DNA of 64,000 bases from Corynebacterium amycolatum (GCF_016889425.1 NZ_CP069513.1:1116001-1180000); one strand, 5' to 3'; shown: positions 14,336 through 23,709, numbered from the stretch's first letter. Notes: generated by a model from the sequence alone, not told the origin. Made by a program: numbers and translations.

Positions 14336-14370
14336 AGTAGCCCCGAAGGTGAATCACCCTCGGGGCTACT
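14336..14370 (-). terminator. Rho-independent terminator of rpf
   Basis: A near-perfect 15-bp stem, AGTAGCCCCGAAGGTG paired with CACCCTCGGGGCTACT, with a very short loop. On the minus strand it is followed by a T-rich stretch (TATTTGTC). It lies just after the rpf stop. Confidence 0.8.
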
Positions 14371-14396
14371 GTGATGAGCTGGCTAGCTCGAAAGCC

Positions 14397-15062
<666 letters not shown>

Positions 15063-15332
15063 CTAATGCAACCCCATCTCACTCTTATGGAAAGTTCTTC
15101 ACGTTGTTGGTAGCGGGCCGATGTCATCGCACTGGAGTGAGATGAAGGCGATCTATGCGACTTCGTCCGTTAAACGTGTCGATTGCACACCGTAGCGGTT
15201 GGTAACGAAATAGTCACGCGAACCGCCGGATTCTTAATTTTGAGCGCAGGTTGGAAATATGGATAAAAGTAGGTGAAACTGCAGGTAGGAGATGTGACTG
15301 TTAGTGGTGATGTGTAAGTTAAAACATCATAA

Positions 15333-15348
15333 TGTGATAAAGCTCACG
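15333..15348. promoter_or_regulatory. Candidate GlxR (CRP-type) binding site
   Basis: TGTGATAAAGCTCACG matches the GlxR/CRP consensus TGTGA-N6-TCACA with one mismatch. GlxR is known to control rpf2 in C. glutamicum; here the site lies between rpf and the cold-shock gene and could serve either. Confidence 0.55.
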
Positions 15349-15521
15349 TTATCGTCTTGTTATTTTTCCTGTTTTGGCGCGTCTCCGGCACTTGAAAAAG
15401 AGGCCATAAGAGATAGCCAAGAAGAACCAACGCTGGCAGTTCGTTGCAGTCTCTGTGCGTCAATCCGCGAGGGTGCTCGCTTCCCACAAATCCATCTTCC
15501 CTTTATGTCCCCATCTATGGG

Positions 15522-15527
15522 TATAAT
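15522..15527 (+). promoter_or_regulatory. Probable -10 box for the cold-shock leader transcript
   Basis: A perfect TATAAT preceded by GG. No matching -35 hexamer is evident. A start about 7 nt later would give a leader of ~355 nt before the cold-shock gene. Confidence 0.45.
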
Positions 15528-15554
15528 TGAGTTCTTTAGGTAATCGGAGGTGAC

Positions 15555-15596
15555 GTGCACATGCACGCCGCTACCGCTGCCGCCACTTCGCACTAG
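15555..15596 (+). CDS. Putative leader peptide (13 or 11 aa)
   Basis: A strong Shine-Dalgarno CGGAGGTGA (15545-15553) precedes GTG (15555) or ATG (15561), encoding MHMHAATAAATSH or its shorter form, then TAG. It lies 20-30 nt after the TATAAT box and ~290 nt before the cold-shock gene. Ala/Thr/His-rich, no known family. It may be a regulatory upstream ORF or simply a chance ORF with a good SD. Confidence 0.35.
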   Translation: MHMHAATAAATSH

Positions 15597-15887
15597 TAAG
15601 CAGTAATAAATAATGTGTTCCCGGTTGGAGTGCGTCCCGTTTTGGTCGCACCTTAATTAAAGGAACACCATTAAGACAGCGCCCGGCCCGGCATATCCTC
15701 GCGGTCCTGTCTGGCCAAGCTCGCCTCAATCGAGCCTCTAACTCTGGCCGTTTGTGCGTGCGAGGACGGTGGCGAGTGCGGAAGAATTGCATCTCCGATC
15801 CGAAGACCCCGAAGGGCAGTCACCGCTGCCCAAGGGGAACGAGGTTGAGTGCCCCCAGTCGTAGGGCACGGGAAGGTTAGGTGGAAA

Positions 15888-16319
15888 GTGCCCATCGGTA
15901 AGGTCAGGTGGTACGACAAGGATCGCGGTTTTGGCTTCGTGTCGAATCCGGACGGTGAAGATGTCTACATCGGCAAGAACGTGCTGCCGAAAGGCGTGGA
16001 AGAGCTTGTAACTGGTCAGCGCCTGGAGTACGACTACGCTGACGGCCGCCCAGGCCCACAGGCCCTCCGGATCAAGGTGCTCGACGAGGGACCGCGCAGT
16101 GCCCGTCACCGCCGTGGCGGGGCAGGTGGGGGCGCAGGTGCCCGTCGTCAAGCGAAGAAGTACAGCCCCAGCGATCTCAACGGCATGATTTCGGACATGA
16201 TTTCCATGCTGGAGTCGACGGTGCAGCGTGACCTGCGCGCCGGGCGTTACCCGGAGCGTAAGGACGGCCACCAGATGGCTGAAGTCCTGCGTGCGGTCGC
16301 GCGCGAGCTGGACTCGTAA
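15888..16319 (+). CDS. Cold-shock domain protein with C-terminal extension
   Basis: A 143-aa nucleic-acid-binding protein. Residues 1-65 form a cold-shock domain with RNP1 KDRGFGFV (11-18) and an RNP2-like VYIGKN (27-32). A basic Gly/Arg linker (about 70-92) joins it to a ~50-residue helical C-terminal part. This layout matches mycobacterial CspB (Rv0871), not the 67-aa CspA type. GTG 15888 was chosen because homologues start with MP-GKVRWYD; an ORF upstream to 15849 adds an unconserved stretch. The long leader before it suggests post-transcriptional control. Confidence 0.87.
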   Translation: MPIGKVRWYDKDRGFGFVSNPDGEDVYIGKNVLPKGVEELVTGQRLEYDYADGRPGPQALRIKVLDEGPRSARHRRGGAGGGAGARRQAKKYSPSDLNGMISDMISMLESTVQRDLRAGRYPERKDGHQMAEVLRAVARELDS

Positions 16320-16335
16320 ATCGTTAGAAGACGTG

Positions 16336-16382
16336 AAAACGCCCGCTCATGAAAGTGGAAAACCTCAGTGAGCGGGCGTTTT
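16336..16382. terminator. Bidirectional terminator
   Basis: AAAACGCCCGCTCA (16336-16349) pairs perfectly with TGAGCGGGCGTTTT (16369-16382). The A and T tails allow it to serve both the cold-shock gene and the convergent gene at 16391. Confidence 0.85.
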
Positions 16383-16390
16383 GCTGTGCT

Positions 16391-16930
16391 TTACGACGGT
16401 TCGTTGACAATCGACCAAGTAATACCGTAGGTGGTCTCTTCGCCCTCGGAGTTCTTTCCGATGAGCGCGGTGGAAACCTCCACGACCCCGAGTGGGGTGC
16501 GTTTGCCGGCAACAGCTGCGGAGCCAGCGATGGTCTCGGTAGTGGCTTCGCCCGGATCCTTGCGAGAGGTGGAGTTGACCGCATCGTCGGAGAAGAAGCG
16601 CTGCAGAGTCCAGGAGTTAGAGCCAACAGTAGAGCCGACGTTAACCTCAGCCGTCTCCTGCTCGCCCAGGGAGATCTTGGCGGCGTTGGCCTCAGTCGTG
16701 GTGCAGGCATTCTTCTCAAAGAGGTCGCAGACGCGGTAGGGAAGAACTTCTGTGGTTTCGCCGTCCTGAATGACCTCGATGGACAGCGCGTGTGGGTCGT
16801 CGATTGCCTGGTTGGTCCACTTATTGACAGCAAGGACGATGCCGGTGACGACAAGACCCACCACGACAATAGCGCCGACAACCACGAACGCCTTACTATT
16901 CTGTTGCCAGCGGCGCCTACTCGATCCCAT
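16391..16930 (-). CDS. Membrane-anchored or exported protein (DUF2771-like)
   Basis: A 179-aa protein with a basic N-terminus and one hydrophobic helix (about 15-37) followed by an extracytoplasmic domain of ~140 residues with two Cys (VCDLFEKNAC) that may form a disulfide. Position and layout match mycobacterial Rv0875c (DUF2771). Function unknown. SD GGAAGTGAG precedes the ATG at 16930. Confidence 0.7.
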   Translation of the reverse strand: MGSSRRRWQQNSKAFVVVGAIVVVGLVVTGIVLAVNKWTNQAIDDPHALSIEVIQDGETTEVLPYRVCDLFEKNACTTTEANAAKISLGEQETAEVNVGSTVGSNSWTLQRFFSDDAVNSTSRKDPGEATTETIAGSAAVAGKRTPLGVVEVSTALIGKNSEGEETTYGITWSIVNEPS

Positions 16931-17007
16931 CAACTCTCACTTCCCGACATTCGTAACGGAATTGAAGCTACGTTCAGTCACACTAGCCGTTCTCGGGCCA
17001 GATACTG

Positions 17008-18168
17008 CTATTCACTCACGGTAACACGGTAGGCTGTGGGCCATTTCTTCCCTGTAAGCAGGAACTGACGGGTTCCATTGGGCGAGGTAGACGAAGAATC
17101 CGGCATCAGCGCAATGCCGTTGAGCACATCAATACTGTTTCGCGCTGCCGGGGAGAGTTGCGCGTGCAGGTCGCGGAAGAGCTCGGTGGCATCGACGATG
17201 CCTGTGACCTTTCCGTCTTCTGGGTTGATGCGGTAGATGAATGGACTCTGCCAGACGTTGGCCCAAATCTCGCGGTGCGATTGCGGGGAGGTTGGTCCGT
17301 CTGTGTTGCTCTGGCTGTTTGAATCGCTCGTGTCCGCCGGTGCTTCGTCCGGAGCTGCTTCCGGATTTACGTCGGTGTCGACAGTGACGCACTCGAGTTC
17401 GTTGAGCCACGTTGTCTCCGTGCCTGCCGCAGTGACGGGCAGTTGACGCAGGGATGAGAGGTCATCAGGGGAGCGGAAAGTGAGGGTGCCACTGCCATCG
17501 GAGGTCACGATGGTGTCATCGAAGGAGCACGCGCCCCACCCCTCGGCGTCAAAGGGAACCTCGCGACGCTGCTTGAGAGTAGCCGCATCGCGTTCTAGGG
17601 CGCGTCCCTCCTTCCACGTCAGCTGCCACACGGTATCTCCATGACGGGTAAGTCCCTCGCCGAAGAGTTCAGGCTGTAAATCTTCCACGTTGGTCGGCTC
17701 GACTGCGGGATTGTCGAGCCACTGTGGTAATCGGTAAATCTGGGACTCACCGTAGAGGCCGGTGCCCATCAACAAAGAGCCATCCGGTTCGAACTCAAGG
17801 CCCTGGACAAAAGGTGCAGTGACATTCTTCGAAGCGGGAAGTGGTGGAGCGGAGATGGGATAGTACTGCTCGATCGTCAGTTTCAGTGTCGGAACGTCAC
17901 CGAGCCCCGGCACCGTATCGGCACCGACCAGCTCGGAGGGGTTAACCGAAGCTGAAGTCGACCTTCCGGCGGTGCCGGAGTTCGAACCCGCACTCGCTCC
18001 ACTAGCTGGGGCCTCGCCTGAGGAATTGCTACCTGAACCTGTTTCAGTCGCACAACCGGCCAATAGGACGGCAGTTGCCACGGAGAGGATGGCAGCTCGG
18101 GCCGTCGTAAAGCGTGATGAGTGGAAGGGGCGGGCGGGTTTTGCGTCGCCCGACGGGAATCTGTCCAT
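17008..18168 (-). CDS. Glutaminyl-peptide cyclotransferase lipoprotein
   Basis: A 386-aa exported lipoprotein that probably converts N-terminal glutamine to pyroglutamate. A signal sequence ends in a lipobox (LLAGC near residues 36-40). A Ser/Gly/Ala-rich linker is followed by a beta-propeller domain with family-like stretches PFVQGLEFEPDG, GLYGESQIYR, EGWGACSFDD, WLNELECV, ANVWQSPFIYRI and LNGIALMP. An Asp/Ser/Pro-rich insertion of about 35 residues (near 270-305) interrupts the propeller. Its start codon lies 6 nt after a -10 box on the minus strand, so the mRNA looks leaderless. Confidence 0.85.
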   Translation of the reverse strand: MDRFPSGDAKPARPFHSSRFTTARAAILSVATAVLLAGCATETGSGSNSSGEAPASGASAGSNSGTAGRSTSASVNPSELVGADTVPGLGDVPTLKLTIEQYYPISAPPLPASKNVTAPFVQGLEFEPDGSLLMGTGLYGESQIYRLPQWLDNPAVEPTNVEDLQPELFGEGLTRHGDTVWQLTWKEGRALERDAATLKQRREVPFDAEGWGACSFDDTIVTSDGSGTLTFRSPDDLSSLRQLPVTAAGTETTWLNELECVTVDTDVNPEAAPDEAPADTSDSNSQSNTDGPTSPQSHREIWANVWQSPFIYRINPEDGKVTGIVDATELFRDLHAQLSPAARNSIDVLNGIALMPDSSSTSPNGTRQFLLTGKKWPTAYRVTVSE

Positions 18169-18174
18169 AGCTTC

Positions 18175-18184
18175 ACTCTAGGAT
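18175..18184. promoter_or_regulatory. Overlapping divergent -10 boxes
   Basis: ACTCTA (18175-18180) read on the minus strand is TAGAGT, 6 nt from the ATG of the cyclotransferase. TAGGAT (18179-18184) on the plus strand is 7 nt from the GTG of the DUF3027 gene. The two hexamers share two bases, so the two leaderless transcripts would start about 24 bp apart. Confidence 0.55.
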
Positions 18185-18191
18185 AGGAAAC

Positions 18192-18884
18192 GTGACTGAA
18201 AATCGACGACGTTCCCGAAACAGCCGCCGACGGGGGAAGGTGATGAATCACCAGGCGGTCGACACTGCCCGTACCGCGATTGAAGAGCTGGGGGAGGGGC
18301 CTGCCGGCGCGCACACTGGTGTAAGTGTCGTAGGCGAGGGCGTTGCGGTGCATCGTTTTGCAGCTGACCTGCCCGGATACAGGGGCTGGGAGTGGCATGT
18401 GGTAGTTGCGTGCGCGCCGGGCACTCAACAGGCGACGGTCAGTGAAGTGGCTCTTGTCCCTGGCGAAACCGCGCTGCAGGCGCCTGAATGGGTGCCCTAC
18501 GAGGAGCGGTTGCGCCCCGGTGACCTCGGTCCGCGTGATCTGTTGCCGGCTGCGGTAGGAGATGAGCGACTCGACGGCGATGATTTGCAGACCCGCACGT
18601 TGTCGGCGCGTGGTGTGGAAGATACCGAGCAGCGCTGGGAAGAGGGCGATACCGGCTCTGAGAGTGACTTTGCTCGGGAAGCACTGCACCGTTGCCGAAC
18701 CTGTGCCTTTATGGTCCCGTTGACCGGGCCGCTCGGTAAGGACTGGGGCGTGTGTGTCAACGAATGGACATTCGATGCCACGGCCGTAAGCTTTGACCAC
18801 GGCTGTGGTGCTCACTCAGCTATCCCGGAAGTAACGGGGCAGGGCGCTCCCGTGGCGGAACCCTACCAGGATTCGCACCTGTAG
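18192..18884 (+). CDS. DUF3027 family protein (Rv0877-like)
   Basis: A 230-aa soluble protein of a conserved actinobacterial family without known function. After a basic N-terminus, residues ~20-110 hold the DUF3027 core (GWEWHVVVACAPG, VSEVALVPGE, WVPYEERLRPGDLGP). The C-terminal part has a cysteine set (CRTC, CVNEW, HGCGAH) suggestive of metal binding. GTG 18192 fits a leaderless start; ATG 18243 with GGGGAAGG only 2 nt away is a less likely alternative. Confidence 0.8.
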   Translation: MTENRRRSRNSRRRGKVMNHQAVDTARTAIEELGEGPAGAHTGVSVVGEGVAVHRFAADLPGYRGWEWHVVVACAPGTQQATVSEVALVPGETALQAPEWVPYEERLRPGDLGPRDLLPAAVGDERLDGDDLQTRTLSARGVEDTEQRWEEGDTGSESDFAREALHRCRTCAFMVPLTGPLGKDWGVCVNEWTFDATAVSFDHGCGAHSAIPEVTGQGAPVAEPYQDSHL

Positions 18885-19040
18885 CTTCCCGCCTAGGCAA
18901 ACGCGATGACGAAGACGGTGCAGTTTCAACACCGCTGTGGTCCCAGAGACTGCACTGTGGCGGCTTTCGGCACAAAAATTCCGCTCTGACACGGACAAAC
19001 ACGTGACACGGATAAAAAGAGACTCTAGAGAGGCATAAAA

Positions 19041-20555
19041 ATGGACAAAGGTACGTCCACCTCTGCAATATCCTCAGATGAGGCGAAGGACTCCAAGCCT
19101 GCACGGTCGGGGAGCCATCTTTCAGCAGTGGACCGCTATTTTCACATCACGGAGCGCGGTTCGACGACCGTAACCGAGATTCGCGGTGGCGTAGTGACCT
19201 TCTTCGCGATGGCCTACATCATTCTGCTCAACCCGCTGATCCTCGGCAATATCGAGGATGTCAACGGCAATAGCCTGGGGATACCGCAGGTCGCCGCTGT
19301 CACCGCGCTCGCCGCGGGCGTCATGACCATTACTTTTGGTCTCTTTGCCAAGTACCCCTTCGGCATTGCGACGGGCCTGGGCATCAACACCCTGGTTGCC
19401 GTGACATTCGTTGCTAACGAGGGGCTGGCCTGGGAAGAAGCGATGGGCCTGGTCGTGCTGGACGGCGTGATTATCGTGCTGCTGGCGCTGACCGGATTCC
19501 GAACAGCTGTCTTCCACGCGATTCCGTCCGATATGAAGGCCGCGATGAGCGTGGGCATCGGCCTATTCATCGCCATGATTGGTCTGGTCGACGGTGGCCT
19601 GGTTCGCCGTATTCCCGATGCCGCGGGCACGACTGTTCCGGTGCAGCTCGGCATCAATGGCCAGATTGCCTCGTGGCCAACCGCCGTGTTCGTCCTCGGG
19701 CTGATTATCTGCGGCATCATGGTTGTCCGCAATATTCCCGGCGGCCTGTTTATCGGCATCGTGCTGAATACCATCATTGCGCTCGCAGTCGAGGCTTTGA
19801 CGGATGCGGGCCCCTCCTTCGCTGATGGCAAGCCAGTGCCGACCGGTTGGAATCTCGCGGTGCCGACTCTGCCGGACCGTGTAGGTGGTATGCCGGACTT
19901 GTCCCTCGTTGGAGCTGTGGATCTTTTCGGCTCCTTTGCCCGCGTCGGTGCCCTCAGCGCCACCATGCTGCTGTTCACTTTGGTCCTGGCTAACTTCTTC
20001 GATGCCATGGGCACGATGACTGGTCTGGGCAAGCAGGCCGCACTTGTCGATGAAGACGGTGTGTTGCCGGACATGAAGCGCGCACTGGTTGTCGAAGGCA
20101 CCGGTGCCATCGTCGGCGGTGCAGTCAGCTCCTCGTCGAACACTGTCTTTGTGGACTCCGCAGCGGGCATCGCCGATGGTGCACGCACTGGCCTTGCCAA
20201 CATTGTCACCGGCATCCTCTTTCTGGCGGCGATGTTCTTCACCCCGCTCTATGAAATCGTGCCCATCGAGGCTGCCGCGCCTGTGCTGGTCATCGTCGGT
20301 GCCATGATGATTGGGCAGATCACCGAGATTGATTTCACTCGTTTTGACATCGCACTGCCGGCATTTTTGACTATTGTCACCATGCCGTTTACCTACTCGA
20401 TTGCAAATGGTATCGGCATCGGTTTCATCACCTTTGCTGCGATGGCTATCTTCTCGGGTCGTGCCAAGTCCGTGCACCCGCTTATGTGGATTGTCTCCGG
20501 CCTGTTCGTCATCTACTTCGCTGCCGATCCGTTCACCGCTCTGCTGGGCGGCTAA
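19041..20555 (+). CDS. NCS2-family purine permease (AzgA/PbuG type)
   Basis: A 504-aa inner-membrane proton-coupled transporter for hypoxanthine, guanine or adenine. About a dozen hydrophobic helices are visible. Family signatures include ERGSTTVTEIRGGVVTFFAMAYI, ATGLGINTLVAVTF, NFFDAMGTMTGLG and VSSSSNTVFVDSAAGIADGARTG shortened here to its key SSSNT. A cytoplasmic N-tail of ~30 residues is charged. SD GAGAGG precedes the ATG. Direct repeats GACACGGACAAA and GACACGGATAAA lie 30-60 nt upstream and could be a regulator site. The specific purine cannot be told. Confidence 0.87.
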   Translation: MDKGTSTSAISSDEAKDSKPARSGSHLSAVDRYFHITERGSTTVTEIRGGVVTFFAMAYIILLNPLILGNIEDVNGNSLGIPQVAAVTALAAGVMTITFGLFAKYPFGIATGLGINTLVAVTFVANEGLAWEEAMGLVVLDGVIIVLLALTGFRTAVFHAIPSDMKAAMSVGIGLFIAMIGLVDGGLVRRIPDAAGTTVPVQLGINGQIASWPTAVFVLGLIICGIMVVRNIPGGLFIGIVLNTIIALAVEALTDAGPSFADGKPVPTGWNLAVPTLPDRVGGMPDLSLVGAVDLFGSFARVGALSATMLLFTLVLANFFDAMGTMTGLGKQAALVDEDGVLPDMKRALVVEGTGAIVGGAVSSSSNTVFVDSAAGIADGARTGLANIVTGILFLAAMFFTPLYEIVPIEAAAPVLVIVGAMMIGQITEIDFTRFDIALPAFLTIVTMPFTYSIANGIGIGFITFAAMAIFSGRAKSVHPLMWIVSGLFVIYFAADPFTALLGG

Positions 20556-20564
20556 AGAGTTTCC

Positions 20565-21437
20565 ATGAGTACCACCACATCCCTCGAACGCTTTGCGCCC
20601 ATCGTCGTCGACGATCCCGCCGACAGCCGTCTCGATGACATCCGCAACCTCAACAAGTCCGATTCCCGCCCCGATTTGCCCGGTGGGAAGGGCCTGGTTA
20701 TCGCCGAAGGCACGCTCATTGTGCCGCGGTTAGTGCGTTCACGCTTTCCGCTCCGCGCAGTCTTTGGTACTCGCCAGAAGCTCGCATTGCTTGCCGACGG
20801 ACTGACCGCGAGCGAGGCCGATATTGCGGAAACTGTGCCCTGGTTTGAACTCGACCGCGAGGTTCTGGCCGCAGCGGCCGGATTTGATCTTCACCGTGGC
20901 CTGCTGGCCACCGCTGACCGCGCGCCGGAGCTTTCGGTGGACCAAGTTCTGAGTGGAGCAACCACCTTGGCTGTGATGGAGGGTGTTGGGGACCACGAGA
21001 ACATCGGGGCTCTGTTCCGTAACGCGGCGGGCATGGGCGTGGATGGGGTTGTCTTCGGCGCGGCCTGCGCCGATCCGCTGTATCGCCGCAGCGTGCGTGT
21101 TTCCATGGGGCATGTGCTGACAGTCCCATTTGCGACTCTGCCCGGTACTACGACCACCTGGCAGCGAAGCCTGGACCAGCTCAAAGAGCAGGGCTTCCGC
21201 GTGGTGTCGATGACCCCTGCGGGCACGGTGGACCTGTGGGATGCCATGGACACGGACAAGGTCGCGATTCTCGTTGGTGCTGAGGGGCAGGGACTTACCG
21301 AGCACGCGATGGCAGCCACCGATGTGCGTGCCCGCATTCCCATGTCACCGGGAACTGACAGCCTGAATGTGGCTACCTCCGCAGCGATTGCGTTCTACGA
21401 GCGACTACGCGTTCAGTCGCAGCGCGCAGGGCAGTAG
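20565..21437 (+). CDS. TrmH/SpoU-family RNA 2'-O-methyltransferase
   Basis: A 290-aa SAM-dependent RNA methyltransferase. The C-terminal SPOUT domain shows the three family motifs: EGVGDHENIGALFRNAAG (motif 1, about 135-152, with the N and R), VGAEGQGL (motif 2) and RIPMSPGTDSLNVATSAAI (motif 3). The N-terminal ~100 residues match the substrate-binding part. It lies 9 nt after the permease stop and probably shares its transcript. Mycobacterium Rv0881 has the same neighbourhood. rRNA is the likely target. Confidence 0.9.
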   Translation: MSTTTSLERFAPIVVDDPADSRLDDIRNLNKSDSRPDLPGGKGLVIAEGTLIVPRLVRSRFPLRAVFGTRQKLALLADGLTASEADIAETVPWFELDREVLAAAAGFDLHRGLLATADRAPELSVDQVLSGATTLAVMEGVGDHENIGALFRNAAGMGVDGVVFGAACADPLYRRSVRVSMGHVLTVPFATLPGTTTTWQRSLDQLKEQGFRVVSMTPAGTVDLWDAMDTDKVAILVGAEGQGLTEHAMAATDVRARIPMSPGTDSLNVATSAAIAFYERLRVQSQRAGQ

Positions 21438-21440
21438 AAA

Positions 21441-22346
21441 CTATTTCCCGAACTTGCCTCGCGCCCGCTGCCAGGTGCGGCCAGCGAAGTTCTTGGCCTT
21501 AGCACCAAAGCGACTGAGCTCCTCCAGAAAGTCTCGGTTCGGCTCTGCGTTGTGAACTTCGTAGTCGTCGTAGGCGCGGTCAAGCTCTGCGCCAGACTCG
21601 GAGGAACCCGGCTCACTCATTAGCCCGCGCGGACTACGAGATGTCGAATACGAAGTTCCGGGAGCCGCACGACGGCCATCGACCGCAAAACCACTAACAG
21701 GGATATCTGTAGCGGGCGAATGCGGGTCGAATCCAAGCCAGTCGGTGATGACGGCGTCGGCAAGCTCTGTCGGAATGAACGGCAAACCGACCCCTTCGCG
21801 TGGACGTGAAGCCGTACCTTCGGAAGCGTCGGGCATTGGGCGGTGCTTGCCCGCCCAGAAGCTGCCCTCTGCGGGGCAGGGAAGACCGATGTCTTCCAGT
21901 GTGCGGTAGCGAGTAGCGGAGAAAGCGCGCTTGAGCTCACCATCGTGCCAATGCGCAAAGGCACCGAAGCCCGTGGATTTATTCGACACACTCGCGTAGA
22001 CGTCCGTGGCGGCAATCTCCTGGCGCAGACGAGGCGACAGCTGGGACAGCTGCGAGACATCGTCGAGAACCGTCTGCAGTACGGCAACGCCTTCAAAGCC
22101 GCCGATGTAGTATTCGCCGTCACCGGTTTCCGCCGAGCGGTTGAGCGGGAAATCACCAATCGGTGTTACCGGCAGCGTCGAATCATAGAGAGCTAGGAAA
22201 CGACGCCCGAAACCGCGGTCATGCTGAACACCTGTCTCCAGGGTTGCAGCAGGGTCATTGGTGCTGATAAACCAAATCGTGACTACACCGCGGCGAATCG
22301 CGGAGAATTCGAAATCAGAAGCGTTGCCACTGGTCATGGAGCTCAT
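21441..22346 (-). CDS. Conserved hypothetical protein downstream of sepH (DUF6928-like)
   Basis: A 301-aa soluble protein. The N-terminal ~200 residues look like a conserved domain (TIWFISTNDPA, RGFGRRFLALY, PIGDFPLNRS, GEYYIGGFEGVAVLQT, GAFAHWHDGELKRAF, LPFIPTELADA); this resembles the actinobacterial DUF6928 domain, a match made from memory. The rest is a disordered, Ser/Pro-rich tail with a basic end. It starts 15 nt after the sepH stop and is likely co-transcribed. It ends 3 nt from the convergent methyltransferase gene. Confidence 0.65.
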   Translation of the reverse strand: MSSMTSGNASDFEFSAIRRGVVTIWFISTNDPAATLETGVQHDRGFGRRFLALYDSTLPVTPIGDFPLNRSAETGDGEYYIGGFEGVAVLQTVLDDVSQLSQLSPRLRQEIAATDVYASVSNKSTGFGAFAHWHDGELKRAFSATRYRTLEDIGLPCPAEGSFWAGKHRPMPDASEGTASRPREGVGLPFIPTELADAVITDWLGFDPHSPATDIPVSGFAVDGRRAAPGTSYSTSRSPRGLMSEPGSSESGAELDRAYDDYEVHNAEPNRDFLEELSRFGAKAKNFAGRTWQRARGKFGK

Positions 22347-22361
22347 TGTCGAGGAAAACTC

Positions 22362-23486
22362 CTACTTCTTCGGGCCGTTCGGACGTACGCCGAGAAGCAC
22401 ATCCTCCCACGACGGCATGACAGTCTTCTTCTTGCGCTTCGGCTGCTCCGCGTCCGGGTGCTGCAAGAACTCCGCCTCGTCAACATCGTCGTCGGCGTCG
22501 CTTTGCGACGGAACGTCCTGCTCCCCGTGGCCTCGCTGCGGCTCCGCCGAAGACTGCCATGCGGCTGGCATCTCAGAGGTATCCGCGGTATCAGCAGCTC
22601 GATTGGCCTGCGGAGCCAAGTCTCGGTTGCGGCGGGCAAAGTCGGGGTCAATCAGCTCTGCTGCCAGCTCATTGCGAGCAATGGTGAGCGCGGAAAGTCC
22701 CTCCGCCTGGTAACTCCACTCGGCCACGTTGGTGGTGTGGCCGACATTCCAAGTAACCGTCACAATCCACTGTCCGCTCGGGTCGCGGTAGGCATCCCAC
22801 GAGGCATCGGCGAGTTCCTGACCACGGGCGGCGAAAGCGGTGGCGAGAATCTCCCACAAGGACAACTTGGCCGGGCCATCAATGCGACGTGGCTTTGACT
22901 GCTTGCCGAGCTCCGCAATACGTGCGCGCTCCGCAAGCACCGGGTAGGCGAAGGACTCAATCTTGCGCGGCTGCATGCCGCTGTACTCAATGAGCTCCTC
23001 GACCGTCTGGCCGCTGCGAATGCGATCCTGAATCTCGCGCGGCGACAAAACGACACGAGGCTCTTCCAGAACTGGCTTCGGCGCCGTTGGAGTCTTTTTC
23101 GGTGCCCCGCCTGACGCACCGGAGTTGTCAGCCACCTCGCTGCCTTCGGCCGAGCCGCCGCTTGCAGTGGTGGCGTCCGCTGTGCTGCCACCAGTGGAAC
23201 TTTCGTCGGTGGAACCGCTCTCTGCGGTAGCACTCTCCCCAGAGCTACCGCTGGCAGTGGCGGTGGTGGTGCTTGATCCGTCGGCAAGCGATGCGGAATC
23301 AGCTGCAGCAGGGGAACCGGTGGCATCGGCGAGCTCGAAGTGCTCGACCAGGAAAGTGCGTAGGTTCTCGTCGAGAGGCAGCGTGAAGCGAAGTCCCTCC
23401 TGCCGTTCCTGCTCGGTGATATCAGCGGGAACGAGAATCAGTGAATCGGTCACATCGCCGTCCAGAACTGGCTTCAGCTCCCTCAT
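22362..23486 (-). CDS. sepH: Cell-division regulator SepH
   Basis: A 374-aa protein (DUF3071) that in actinobacteria binds FtsZ and promotes ring assembly. The N-terminal domain (about 1-60: MRELKPVLDGD… RFTLPLDENLR) is followed by a long Ser/Thr/Ala-rich linker (~70-145), then a helix-turn-helix-like segment (LSPREIQDRIRSGQTVEELIEYSG), and a domain with WEILATAFAARGQ and WNVGHTTNVAEW. AAGGAGG lies 7 nt before ATG 23486, so the upstream ORF extension to 23528 is not used. Gene order sepH-serC matches mycobacteria. Confidence 0.88.
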   Translation of the reverse strand: MRELKPVLDGDVTDSLILVPADITEQERQEGLRFTLPLDENLRTFLVEHFELADATGSPAAADSASLADGSSTTTATASGSSGESATAESGSTDESSTGGSTADATTASGGSAEGSEVADNSGASGGAPKKTPTAPKPVLEEPRVVLSPREIQDRIRSGQTVEELIEYSGMQPRKIESFAYPVLAERARIAELGKQSKPRRIDGPAKLSLWEILATAFAARGQELADASWDAYRDPSGQWIVTVTWNVGHTTNVAEWSYQAEGLSALTIARNELAAELIDPDFARRNRDLAPQANRAADTADTSEMPAAWQSSAEPQRGHGEQDVPSQSDADDDVDEAEFLQHPDAEQPKRKKKTVMPSWEDVLLGVRPNGPKK

Positions 23487-23547
23487 GCGAGAACCTCCTT
23501 GTTGGTCGACGTTATAAGTAATGCTCACTAATCATGGTAAACGACAA

Positions 23548-23601
23548 AACTCCCGCGTCACGGACAATTGGGGCAATGCCCTTGCGCGTGGCGCGGGAGT
23601 T
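23548..23601 (-). terminator. Terminator of serC
   Basis: AACTCCCGCG (23548-23557) pairs with CGCGGGAGTT (23592-23601). Read on the minus strand the stem is followed by TTTTGTCG. A second GCGCGTGGC-type inner pairing extends the stem. Confidence 0.7.
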
Positions 23602-23709
23602 AAGCGGCTGAGGCCGGTAAAAGGCGGCTGCTTTGCGACTAATTTGGCGTTACTTTTGCAGTGGCCATGCCGCTACTTGGCAGCTGCCATGCTGCTAGCT
23701 GCTCTGCTA

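Larger units (their letters stand above)
14081..14396. other. Intergenic region with palindromic repeats
   Basis: No gene. It contains three related half-units around GTTTATGACA / CATAAACGCAG between about 14160 and 14300 (see repeat entry), then the rpf terminator at 14336-14370. Confidence 0.7.

Noticed and set aside
17883..18815. 310-codon minus-strand ORF across the DUF3027 gene
   Set aside because: It overlaps two confident genes and has Arg/Pro-rich shadow composition.
18885..19040. Possible purine riboswitch before the NCS2 permease
   Set aside because: The region is short and lacks the purine-aptamer core; only direct repeats were seen.
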